This document shows, piece after piece, positions 43,983 to 54,469 of a stretch of DNA of 64,000 nt. The position numbers and the translations under genes were made by a program. The DNA comes from Rhodeus uyekii (taxonomy: Eukaryota > Chordata > Actinopteri > Cypriniformes > Acheilognathidae). The notes beneath the pieces are model-generated. The model was not told the DNA's origin. It saw nothing but the letters and a program-made list of their open reading frames with translations, and searched no databases. The DNA lies in assembly GCA_037043235.1 (NCBI GenBank), contig JAWRVZ010000016.1, positions 3,323,001 through 3,387,000 of the forward strand, written 5' to 3'. Position 1 is the stretch's first letter. Each line of letters opens with the position of its first letter.

Positions 43983-46195
43983 AAGCGGTGCAGAACTGGC
44001 CACAACCTACCACAATCAAAGAATTACAGCGTTTCCTGGGATTTGCCAACTTTTACAGGCGGTTCATCCGGAATTTCAGTATAATCAGTGCACCCTTGAC
44101 ATCATTACTGCAACATGGGCCCAAGTCTCTGTCCTGGACACCTGAAGCCACCAAGGCCTTCCAAACCCTTAAGGCAGCCTTTTGCACGGCTCCTACCCTC
44201 ACTCATCCGGATCCCCAGTTACCGTTCATAGTCGAGGTCGACGCGTCCTGCACCGGGGTAGGAGCCGTGCTGTCACAGCGGCAGGGTGAGCCTCCAAGAC
44301 TCCATCCATGTGCCTACTTTTCCAAAAAGCTATCCCCGGCGGAGCGGAACTATGACATTGGGAATCGCGAGTTGCTTGCCATAAAGTTGGCATTGGAAGA
44401 GTGGAGGCATTGGCTGGAGGGGGCTAACCATCCATTCCAGGTGATAACCGATCATCGAAACCTAGAGTACCTGCGGGAAGCAAAAAGGCTCAATCCACGG
44501 CAGGCTCGTTGGGCACTCTTCTTCACGAGGTTTAATTTCACCGTGACGTATAGACCTGGGGACAAGAACCAGAAAGCCGATGCTCTCTCGCGCCAGTTCA
44601 CCCCTGACAATAACCCACAACCGCCTGAACCCGTGCTCCCTCCAGCCTTGATTGTTAGTCCCATCCAATGGACAATAGACCACCAGATCGCCGAAGCAAC
44701 TCGCGAAGAACCAGCTCCGCCGGGGGTCCCTGAGGGGCAGCTCTACGTACCATCTCGACTCCGCCTGCCCCTCATGGATCAAGTTCACACGTCTCCGGGC
44801 TCTGGACACCCAGGCAGCCAGCGAACCCTCTCGCTCCTACAAGATCGCTATTGGTGGCCCAGAATGGACCGCGATGTCTCCCAGTATGTCAGAGGATGCT
44901 CAGTCTGCGCCACCACCAAATCACCACGCCATCTTCCAGAAGGCAAACTCCAACCCCTGCCGATACCCCGCCGACCCTGGTCACACATTGCAGTGGATTT
45001 CATGACCGATTTACCACCATCTGACGGCAAGACATGCATCCTTGTAGTGGTAGATCGGTTTTCTAAAGCTTGCAAATTGATACCCCTCAAGGGCCTCCCC
45101 ACGGCTTTGGAAACGGCGGAAACCTTGTTTCACCAAGTCTTCCGACACTTTGGCCTCCCGGAAGATATCGTTTCCGACCGAGGACCCCAATTCATTTCCA
45201 GAGTCTGGAAGTCATTTTTTCACCTTCTCGGAGTCTCCGTTAGTCTGAGTTCAGGTTACCATCCCCAGACCAATGGCCAGACTGAGCGGAAGATCCAGGA
45301 AATTGGGAGATATCTGAGATCCTACTGTGGCCACCAACAAGACACCTGGAACCGGTTTCTTCCGTGGGCTGAATACGCCCAAAACTCACTAAGGCAAGAG
45401 TCCACACACCTCACACCGTTTCAGTGCATGTTTGGTTTTCAGCCACCGTTATTCCCTTGGACAGGAGAGCCCACGGAAGTCCCAGCTGTCCATCACTGGT
45501 TCCAGGAGAGCGAGAGGGTATGGGATTCAGCTCACGTTCATCTGCAAAGGGCAGTCCGTAGGCAGAAGATCCAAGCTGACCGCCGACGCCTTCCCACACC
45601 ACGGTACTATCCCGGTCAACTCGTCTGGCTATCAACGAGGGACATTCGCCTACGGCTGCCCTGTCGCAAGCTGAGTCCCCGCTTCATAGGTCCTTTCAAA
45701 GTGGTGAGGCAGATCAACGAGGTCACTTACCGTCTTCAGTTACCCACACATTACCGAATTTCCCCGTCATTCCATGTGTCTCTCCTCAAGCCCTTCACTA
45801 AACCTCTGTTTCCCTCATCCACAGAGTCTGGTGTTGAGGCTGTACCTCCTCCTCCTGTTGACCCGGCGGACCAGAACATTTACAAAGTTTCTTCCATCTT
45901 GGACTCTCGACGACGGGCCGGCACACTGCAGTACCTCGTAGATTGGGAAGGTTTCGGTCCCGAAGAACGCTCTTGGGTCAACCACGATGACATCCTAGAT
46001 CCAGAGCTCCTGCAAGAATTCCACACCAACAACCCCAACCGTCCAGCCCCCCGGGGTCGAGGCCGGCCCCGTCGTCGTCCGCCGCGGTCCTCAGGAGCTG
46101 CCCGTGGAGGAGGGGGTACTGTCACGGATCCAGCCACACCCCTCGCACCAGACTCATTCACTTCTCACTCACGATCCCAATCACCAGAATACTGA
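43874..46195 (+). pseudogene. Pol remnant: RT thumb, RNase H, integrase, chromodomain
   Basis: The frame is open for 773 codons but its true element-derived part begins only near 43915 (GIQFLGYIINQSGVKMD), at the RT thumb. RNase H follows (VEVDAS near residue 119), then integrase with an HHCC domain (about 311-345) and DDE residues near 373, 435 and 470, and a chromodomain (about 668-718). Protease and the RT fingers and palm, including the YxDD box, are deleted. The frame lies at -1 relative to gag with about 109 bases of overlap and no obvious slippery heptamer, so it is probably not expressed as Gag-Pol. The last 24 or so residues, ending SQSPEY, come from the 3' LTR. Confidence 0.92.
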
Positions 46196-46530
46196 ACACC
46201 TGCACCTGCCTAGTCAGCATTCCTTAAATACAAGCTTCACCCTGCAAATCACTGTCCGGTCTCGTCACTGACTGCCAGACTCTCATGCCAGCGACAACCC
46301 GTGTTGACGCCGTCATTACCGACCCCGATTGTCCAGGATCTCCTTCCGTGAACCTTCAGGCATTCTTCCCGTGATCTCCAGCCCAGTATTGTCCACTTCC
46401 CATCAGATAAGTCTCTCTGCCGCTACCAGTTCTTCTCTACACCTTCAGTCACCAGCTACTTGCTCTGAGTTTGCTTTATTCAATAAACATCATCACCACT
46501 CACGTCTGTGTCCGATTGTTTATCATGACA
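46120..46530 (+). repeat. 3' LTR of the intronic sushi element
   Basis: Identical to the 5' LTR except T for C at 46412. It follows a purine tract GGAGGAGGGGGTAC and is followed by the target duplication GGTGT. Confidence 0.96.
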
Positions 46531-47101
46531 GGTGTCCAGTATGCATTTTAGTTTACTTCCTTTATTCGAGGAAGCGATTACTGTTATCCTGTGTGAGGGC
46601 GTAATCAGATAATTTTTCTGAAAGGAAATTAGCCAACATTATAACACACTGTGCCACCTCGGTATTTCGTTAGAGCAGTTGAACAGAGGTTTACAAGTAC
46701 AGCTTTACCTTGAACAACAAGAAGGATTGTTCAAGGTACTAATATGCACAATTCGAAATGCAGAGGCACCAAACAGAATTTAAAGGAGGATCTTAAGGGA
46801 TTACATCCTCAGTGCTTTGTAAAAATGTGTTCAGATTGTGCACCTGGCACCCCACAGAGGCTCTTCAAGCCCTAAACAATGAAAAGCCACCTACTGTCAA
46901 AGCTTTACTGTTGAGCTCAAAAGAGCTTTTTGGAATAGGAATAGAACAAACAAACAACTGTGGAGAATAGCCAGATTAAGCTGAACATGTAAGAGGGCGA
47001 CATGAATGTGACTGTAAGGACTAATGTGAGGTATGTTCTGATGACTTGTGGTGCAATATCGGCTCATACGACATCTCACGTAAATGATTATGAACTCACA
47101 G
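46531..47101 (+). other. brinp3 intron 1, right end
   Basis: Intronic DNA ending in the acceptor TGAACTCACAG at 47101. No other feature recognised. Confidence 0.7.
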
Positions 47102-47292
47102 GGAGTTTGGCCGATGGAAGGTCAACAGCCTTGCTGCAGAGAGACAAGAAGGCAATGGGGTGGCCGTGCCCTTTGACCCAGACTTTATCCATAACATCAG
47201 ACTTCTGGGGAGAAGGCCAAGCCTGCAGAAAATTACTGACACCATCATTAAGAAATACGGGACTCATTTCCTGCTCTCTGCTACTCTGGGAG
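47102..47292 (+). CDS. brinp3: brinp3-like, second coding exon
   Basis: Read in the phase set by the previous exon, its 191 bases complete the split Arg codon and give EFGRWKVNSLAAERQEGN, then a more variable stretch, and the strongly conserved IRLLGRRPSLQKITDTIIKK and YGTHFLLSATLG. This is the BRINP family block entering the MACPF-type region. EFGRWKVN is the BRINP3 form as I recall it (EFARWKV in BRINP1 and 2). The acceptor is CACAG and the donor GGAG/GTAAGA; the last codon is split after one base. The visible wrong-frame ORF across this exon is spurious. Confidence 0.93.
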
Positions 47293-47712
47293 GTAAGAAA
47301 ACCATTTTATCTGTGAGCTAGTTATTATCCCTGCAAAATAGATTTTCATTCCTGTCTTGTGCTTGAGTTTTCAAGGTCATCCTTATTTAGTCTTAGTAGA
47401 GGTTGACGTGACATAATGCATTATTGAACACTGGGGTTAGTGTTATCTAATGGATATGACACTCACAACTCAAGCTCCTGGATTAACAAAATGGGTCAGA
47501 CAATTAACTCAGAATTAATTTTTTTATTTTATTAAAGCACAATTCTGGTCTTGGCTTGATTCATCAGTGCATGTTAGTCATAATAAAAATGCTTGCCTTT
47601 AAAATGTTGTAATTTTGCTAACTAATTTCTCTGCTTCTGAAATATACAGTTCTTGCACCTTCTAGAATCACACAAATTTCTCTATCTTGACACCATTGTT
47701 AGAGATCTGTTT
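47293..47712 (+). other. brinp3 intron 2, left part
   Basis: Starts GTAAGAAAAC. AT-rich, no feature recognised before the LTR-like block. Confidence 0.6.
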
Positions 47713-47965
47713 TGTCAAGTTTTCTTCCTGGTTCCCCATGTTGTCTGCTGTTGTTATCATCAACAGCTGTCTCATCATCTATCACCTTCTTTGTCTTGTC
47801 ACCTGTGTCTCGTTCCCTTATCCTCCCCTGTGTATTTAATCCCTGTGTTTTCCCTCAGTCCTTTTCCGTACATGTCCGTGCAATGCTGTTGTTTACCCGC
47901 TTCCTCTGGTTTTCATTAAAATACAGTAAAATCTTCATGCTCTTCTACACACTGTAACCATGACA
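47713..47965 (+). repeat. Probable solo LTR (about 253 bp)
   Basis: Begins TGTCAAGTTTTC and ends TGTAACCATGACA. A TGTATTTAATCC box near 47830 and ATTAAA near 47917 sit where U3 and R signals belong. No clear target duplication. The layout resembles the other small LTRs in the window. Confidence 0.6.
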
Positions 47966-48029
47966 CACAGTTTCTATTAATAATATATTATAGTTAATAT
48001 ATGTAATTATAGTTAATATTATACACTGC

Positions 48030-49410
48030 TTAAAAAAAAATATGGAACATTTAATCATCACAGTATAACACCAATTAGTTACACTTTAGGGATATCAGTC
48101 TGTTCAATTATGAAGCATAAATGAATGTGAATAAGTTTATCACCTTATTTGATGCAAATACAAGACAACCCCAAAAAAGTGCAGGTGGTGGCCATAGACA
48201 GTTATTCTTTCCTCATTCTTCCTGACTGATTTGTCTTTAGTTTTGTGTTCTGTTAGCATCCTTGTCAATGTTTGTAACATGAGGCAGTACCTGGAACCCA
48301 ATTAGGTTACACAGACAGTCCTGCTCCTCAAGGATGGCACATCCATACATGCTGTCACAAGGAAGTTTGGTATGTCTCCCAGCAGAGTTTCAAAACCATG
48401 GAGTAGAGACATGGAAACAGTCTGTTACATTAGGAGAGCTGAACATGAACATAGAAGGGCAGCAACCCAGCAGAAGGATCGATATCTGCTCCTTTGTGTG
48501 AGGAGGAACGGGAGGAGCACTGCTAGAACCCTACAAAATGATTTCCAGCAGGCCACTGGTGTGAATGTTTCTGACCAAACTGTTAGAATCAGACTTAATG
48601 AGGACCCAACATCCTCTAGTGGGAGCACTAGAGGCTGCTCACAACCCAGCACTGTGCAGATCGACTGGATTTTGCCAGAGAACACCAGAATTCAAGTCTC
48701 GCATTAGAATCCCATCCTGTTCACAGATGAGAGCAGGTTTACACTCAGCACATGTGACAGAAGTGAAAGAGTCTGAAGATGCTTTGGGGAACGTTATGCT
48801 GTGTGCAACATCATCCAGTATGACCGGTTTTGACAGTGGGTCAGTAACGGGGAGGAATATCCTTGGAGGGTCACACAGACAACCACATGCTAGCCAATGG
48901 TTCCTTTACTGCTATTATTATTAGGTACCAGGATGAAATCCTCAGAGCCACCCTACTGGTGCAAGATAATGCACAGCCTCATGTGGCTAGAGTGTGTAGG
49001 CAGTTTTTAGATGATGAATGTCATTGACTGGCCCTCACATTCTCCCGACCTAAAACCAGTGAGAACCCCTGGGAAATTATGTATCAGAGGATCTGAAGCC
49101 TCCAAGTAGCACCCCAGACTGTCCAAGATCTCTCTGATGCCCTGATCCAGGTCTGGAGGAGATCCCACTGGACAACATCCACCCTCTCATCAGGAGCCCA
49201 GGCATTGTAGTGATTGCATAAAGGCATGTGGGGGCCAAACACACGACTGACTTACATTATTGCTGTTGCAAGGATCCTCCTGTAAATATTTTTTACATTT
49301 ATTTATTTGACAAAGATTTTGGTATAATTTTGAATCCAGCCCTCAATGTTTTTCCATTGCCTGTTGTCACTTAATTTTGATCTTAACAAATTACAGAATG
49401 TATATAACTA
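48030..49410 (+). pseudogene. Tc1-like transposon with broken transposase
   Basis: A diverged full-span Tc1 copy. The first frame (48372-48707) holds the DNA-binding part: SPSRVSKPWSRDMETV, RYLLLCVRRNGRSTARTLQN and DFQQATGVNVSDQTVRIRLN. After several stops and shifts come the central part (near 48715-48960) and VQDNAQPHVARVCRQFLDDE (near 48960-49020), and a C-terminal QVAPQTVQDLSDALIQVW region (near 49105-49160). The SPDLNPIE catalytic block is decayed. The left end (CACTGCTTAAAAAAAAATATGGAAC near 48027) suits a Tc1 terminus, but I could not find its mirror at the right, so both ends are approximate. It lies in brinp3 intron 2. Confidence 0.85.
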
Positions 49411-50838
49411 AAAGCCAAAAGGATATTTAGTTATTGTTTTAGGCTATTGTTGTAGGTAATTCAGCGACTATAAATTAGCCAACACAACACATACTTTTAA
49501 TCCAATGTAATGGAAGTCACAGTAATAATAACCAATATATAATTTCTGTATACCTGGCAATAACATGTTTCTTACTGTATAATTTCATAATTTTTAGACT
49601 TGTTTATCAAATTTTAAACACATTGAGTTTAATAACCTCTTTTCTTTTTTGCAAAGCCTTTCAGTTAGTTAGACATCAGGGGATAGAAGTGAAGAAATAG
49701 CAGATTCCATGTGTAATTCGGTGAAATAATTCAATAAATAATGGGAAATTGTTTATTAAATTAAGTGAGAACAAAAGTGGTTGAATGTGAATTTTTTTTT
49801 TTTTTTTTACCTCATTTTTTTTTTTTTTTTTTACCTCATCACATATTACTTTTATCCCTGCTGGCGGATAATGAAAATGGATTTGCATTTACACCTTCAT
49901 TTACAGTAAATGAATCCATTTCAGACCATCTCCAAACGCGCTCACAATGATCCAATCACAATCTGACTCATATCTGGCTTTTGAGTGTGGATGTGGATAA
50001 GTGTGCTGATTGTGATTCAACCAAGGAAAATGCATGTTAATGCCAGGTGTGCATGGAACCATATATTTGACAAAAAGCAATTACCCATGACGTATGTTGA
50101 GATGCTGTTGAGTAACATGACCCTTAGCATCCACATCAAAATGTGCTTCAAAAGTGCAGCATTTTCCACTTTTCACTGTCAAAACGGTTCCCCTTCCCTT
50201 TTTTCTTTGAATGTTTTATGCTGTGATGTATAAAAAATGCATTATTACAAAGGTAAAATGGATTACTGCCATGTCAGTTTCCAGAGATGAAGAGTGTGGA
50301 AAGGTACACCCCTGTTTGTTTAGCTTGTGTTCAGCTCTCTTCAAACTCATCCTCATTTGAAGATATACAGCAGAGCAGTAGTCCGTCGGTTCTGCACAGT
50401 CTTTTATACATTCCCTACTGAGAGATTGTTTACAGTACACAGCTCTTCAAAAGATATATTCTCATTCGTCAATATCTCGCTCCATAAATAAACTGCTTTT
50501 GTACCGTGACTGAGGCTGAAAGTGGGGATCATTTGAAGGTCGGTCTAATGCTCCACAGGACACCTTTTGACTCCATCATTTTTTTCTAGGCGTTTATTCT
50601 CTCCAAACAAACCCACCAGCTGAGTCAATTGATTTTCATTGGATCATTCTCACTCAGAGATGAAGGATACTCTCATCTGTACTATGCGTGTAATGAGAGC
50701 TGACACGTCAGATGGGGAAGAGCTCCATGGCTTTGTGGGCCCCCGACAGGCAAAGACAGGGCGAGCTCATGCTGTAGATGATTAGAGTTGATTAGCTTCT
50801 CCAGCTGAGATGATCATTTCTGTCTGGCTTTTGATCAG
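49411..50838 (+). other. brinp3 intron 2, right part
   Basis: AT-rich with a paired poly-T tract at 49792-49839. It ends in the acceptor TTTTGATCAG at 50838. No other exon was recognised. Confidence 0.6.
49792..49839. repeat. Paired poly-T tracts
   Basis: Two runs of about 17-18 T, each followed by ACCTCAT, in direct repeat. This may be a short duplication or a slippage product. Confidence 0.85.
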
Positions 50839-51032
50839 GCGAGGAGTCCTTGACCATTTTCGTGGACAAAAGCAAGCTTAGCAGAGGTCAGCAGAATGGC
50901 GCTGCCTTCAATGTTACAGCTGGATCGCTGACCCTCGAAGCCCTTCACCAACTGGCTGCATCCTATTTCATCGACAGAGACAGCACACTCCGTAAGCTCC
51001 ATCACCTCCAGATCGCCTCCACTGCCATTAAG
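50839..51032 (+). CDS. brinp3: brinp3-like, third coding exon
   Basis: In phase with the previous exon it completes a Gly codon and gives EESLTIFVDKSKLSRG, a short variable loop, LEALHQLAASYFIDRDSTLR and LHHLQIASTAIK. This is the conserved BRINP segment; FIDRDSTLR and ASTAIK agree with BRINP3 rather than BRINP2 (FIDREST, ATGAIK). The acceptor is GATCAG, the donor AAG/GTATGA, and the exon ends on a codon boundary. Joined with the two earlier exons (233, 191 and 194 bases) it gives exactly 206 codons without a stop. The next expected exon, beginning VTETRTGPLG in relatives, was not found, so the following intron runs beyond the window. Confidence 0.93.
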
Positions 51033-52544
51033 GTATGACCCCCATGGAACCAATGAGGTTTTTAATTGTGATGGCACTCAATCAGGGGTAAATAAATGCA
51101 AAAAATCTATCATGCTTCAATGTAGAATATAGGACTAATGCATTGTATTTTAACAATATTATTGTGATTATTTTCTGATGACGTAAAATTAGTTTTGCTT
51201 ACTGTATAAAGGCAATTTTTACTTATGACCATCATAGCTAATAGTGGCCACACTTTGATCACTTTCTGCCCATTTAAAAAGCCATTCACTTTTTTAATCA
51301 ATTTTTTTTTAGTCTGATGCTAATAGATACTCACTGCAATCCAAGTTTATGGATTGACAACAATATTTAAATGTGGGATTGAATTTGGAAATGTTATGAT
51401 TGACAGTGATAACCATAGCAAAAAAAAAAATTGAATACTACTTTTCATGTATTGAACAATCTACACGTATTGGCTATTGATTAAAAAAATATATATTAGT
51501 AGTGTACCGATCATACACACAATCCTGCTTGTTAAAGAATAAAATATCGATTAACCTTTTGACAGCTTTGATTAAACCTGTTCATGCACTGACAACCAAA
51601 CAGTTCTATAAATATCAAGGTCCACATGAAATTATTATTTTTTTTTCTGATAGATACAACCAACCTTGTCAAAGTGGTTTTATGCATATGTGTGTGTGAT
51701 GCAAATGATAACTACACTTGCTTGAAATCATACATTTTTAAATTAATTATCAATATTTGCAAAATGGACACTGTTGCTGCTGCCATAATATTCTTCTTCT
51801 AGTTTTCTTGCAAAATCGCACACTGTTAAAGTAGGTTATTTGAAGGAGAACTTTTATTTTTGTGACCAATATAATAAGTATATGTTCTATAATATAGATA
51901 TAATAATAGAATCTATATTAATGCAATCCAAACATGCTACCATTTTGGCATTTGAGAATTTGCAGTGCTTTACTTCCATGTTATTTAAAAATCCTCTCCC
52001 ATGGGATAATAATGTGTACTTTGTATACGTACTTCAAAATATTGCAGGTCAGGTACTTTCTGACTACTTTTAATATGAATATTTTATTAATTCAGACACT
52101 ATTCTCCTGATATAGTCTGTAGCACAAAGACTGTTTCCATTCTCAAAACATATCACTAACCCAACTTTGGATGCAAGTTTTGGATAAAAGTTGTTCATTT
52201 GAAGACAAAATTTGTACAAGAAGTTGGTAATGTTTTTATATTAAAAAGTTGTCGTTATTTAATGGAAAATTTTGACCGGGAAAAATAAATCACTAGCTGG
52301 TTTTAGAAGAAGCTACCATGTTCTTTCTCGCACACAAAAATATGTTCACACCTCACAAGGCAAATATGAAACAAAACCATGAGAGAGAAAAAAAAATGCT
52401 GATTAATAGCAACAGTGGCAAAGTTTGACTAGGATAAACATCACATATCTGCTCTCAGAAGTAACTTAAGTTTATGTATTTTGCAATTAAATAAGTTAAA
52501 CTAACTTATTATTTGAATTTAGGGATCAAAATGCAACTGTTTAG
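51033..52544 (+). other. brinp3 intron 3, left part
   Basis: Strongly AT-rich, no gene or repeat recognised. Confidence 0.55.
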
Positions 52545-52770
52545 TCAAGATTACATGATCGTTTACATAAAGACAACATTACAGTGTACATGCAACATTG
52601 ACAGGACTAAACAGGCTTAAATACACACCAAACTAATAGGGAGATGAGACACAGCTGACGGGACTAATAGGGTGATTATGGGACACAGGTGACTAAAATG
52701 AAAACAAAGAAGCACAGGGGGAAACAGAATGAACACAACTCAGATGTTGACAACCAAACACAATTGTGAC
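52545..52770 (-). repeat. Truncated LTR, minus strand
   Basis: On the minus strand it starts TGTCACAATTGTGTTTGG at 52770 and has a GTATTTAAGCC box near 52620, about 150 bases in, as in an LTR promoter. The 3' end is not clear. No target duplication was found. Confidence 0.5.
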
Positions 52771-53699
52771 AATTAAAATAAGTCTTCAAGGAGCAATTAA
52801 AAATGAAAACCACTGAACAATGGTTAGTGATGGCTTTTAATTCAAATGGCACTAAATGGAGCACATTTTAGGTTACCTGAGAAAACAGTCTCTACCAAGA
52901 AATTCTATTAAAACATTATTTTAAAAATCTCTGCAATTCTTTATAAACATAATGATTTAATATGAAAACTACCAAGCAATTCAACTCATATATAATATTA
53001 AAACAAACTGATATCTATTTTCTAAATATTTTAAATACACGTTATAATGTGAATTCTTTTATAGTTATCTAAACATCCCTGAACCTCCAATCCCTGCCAC
53101 ACACACAGACACACACACAGATCGATATAAAAACTGAGGTATTTTGAATTTTTTAAGCTACACCTGTGGTGGGTATGTAAATGTAAATGTCTAAGTTTTG
53201 TTACTCTGATGTGCATATCATCCATAATTTCAACCATTTAATCAAGCCAATCTTCTTTAACACATAATTTACTTTGCCTCTTGTACTGAGCTGTTTGGTC
53301 TGCAACCATTAAAATATTCTAACTTCTTAGAATTTCTAACTACAATAGCGGTTGACCGAGCACAGCAATTATTTCTCATTTACTAGATTACAATCAAATG
53401 GCTTTCACCACACATTTCTAATTTGACATGCAACTTAGAGGGAACAATATCAACTTGAAGGGTTCTGTATTTATAGCGTGCTTTAAATGGTGAATATATG
53501 TTAGTCTCTTTAAACCTTCGGATGATGTGTCAGCTGTGGTCATTGCATTGAAGAACTGCTGTAGAATTCAGGATGCAAATGGCTACACACAAACAATAAT
53601 TGCCCCTAATTCAGAATCAGTACAATTAAAAAAATAATAATAATTCTATACGCTGTGTCAAAATGCTCTGGAAATGCTTTAGCTTTAATGCTTTATAAT
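52771..53699. other. AT-rich intron sequence
   Basis: Nothing recognised apart from a short CA-rich run near 53100-53120. Confidence 0.45.
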
Positions 53700-54465
53700 G
53701 TCTCATGAATCACAATAGAATCGATCGATTGAGTGTGAATGCAAGTTGAGGGATGATGACATCATGAACTAGGAGGATAAAGGTGTGCCAAAATACAATG
53801 GGAACGAGTATGCCAACAACACTACAGTGACGAAGGCCTGCCGAGTGAAATGTAGAACAAATGTTTCCGGAGCAAAACTCAAGTCTAGCTTGTGCATCCT
53901 GGTAAAGGTATGCGGGGAGGACCAGTCTGCCGCATCAAAAAATTCAGAAAGAGATACTCCTGCTAAAAGAGCATTAGATGCTGCTATGTTCCTAGTAGAG
54001 TGCAGCCAAACAGTTGATCTGGTTTGTGCCACAGGGCCTCGGCTCTGTGGACATAGACGTCCAGTGCTCACACTGCTCACACTGGACACAGAAGATAATT
54101 TCCTGGTTATGAAGGGAGGAGAGAATTCCGGCAGTATGAAGGGTGAGCCCAAGATAGTGTGCTTGAAGATCTCCTAAGCTTATGGGATGCAAGGACGTGG
54201 AGGGATACATTTAAAGTCTGAAACTTGACAGAATCTCCTCGATTGGTTCCAAGCACACTCTTCTTTGCATTCAGTCTCAGCCCCAGCTCCTTCAAGTGAA
54301 CAAAACAACATCTCCATGTCATACCGCTAATTGCCGAGACTAAAGTAGAAGCAATAAACCATTGATAAGGTTCAAAAACACGGATATCTTGTAAGCGCAG
54401 CAGAAGAGCACTGCATCCATGCATATTGTGAAGGTGTGGGGTGTGGGTGTTCATCACGGGTTGGT
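53700..54465 (-). mobile_element. DIRS remnant, minus strand (RT scrap and recombinase C-terminus)
   Basis: From 54457 downward the minus strand first gives an RT scrap HLKELGLRLNAKKSVLG (near 54300-54245). After a gap, a tyrosine recombinase C-terminus follows, including GVSLSEFFDAADWSSPHTFT (near 53960-53905), a conserved DIRS recombinase block. It ends at a terminal repeat (53707-53790) that is the inverted match of 57030-57107. Most of pol between the two pieces is missing. Confidence 0.75.
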
Positions 54466-54469
54466 GACG

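Larger units (their letters stand above)
42660..46530 (+). mobile_element. Young, internally deleted sushi-type Gypsy element in brinp3 intron 1
   Basis: Two 411-bp LTRs (42660-43070 and 46120-46530) flank gag and the 3' half of pol, in the same orientation as brinp3. GGTGT lies on both outer sides (42655-42659 and 46531-46535). The LTRs differ at one position (C at 42952, T at 46412). Compared with the element at 1-4139, about 1.2 kb is missing between the gag zinc knuckle and the RT thumb, removing protease and the RT active site and shifting the frame. The copy therefore cannot make its own reverse transcriptase, although it inserted very recently. Confidence 0.96.
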
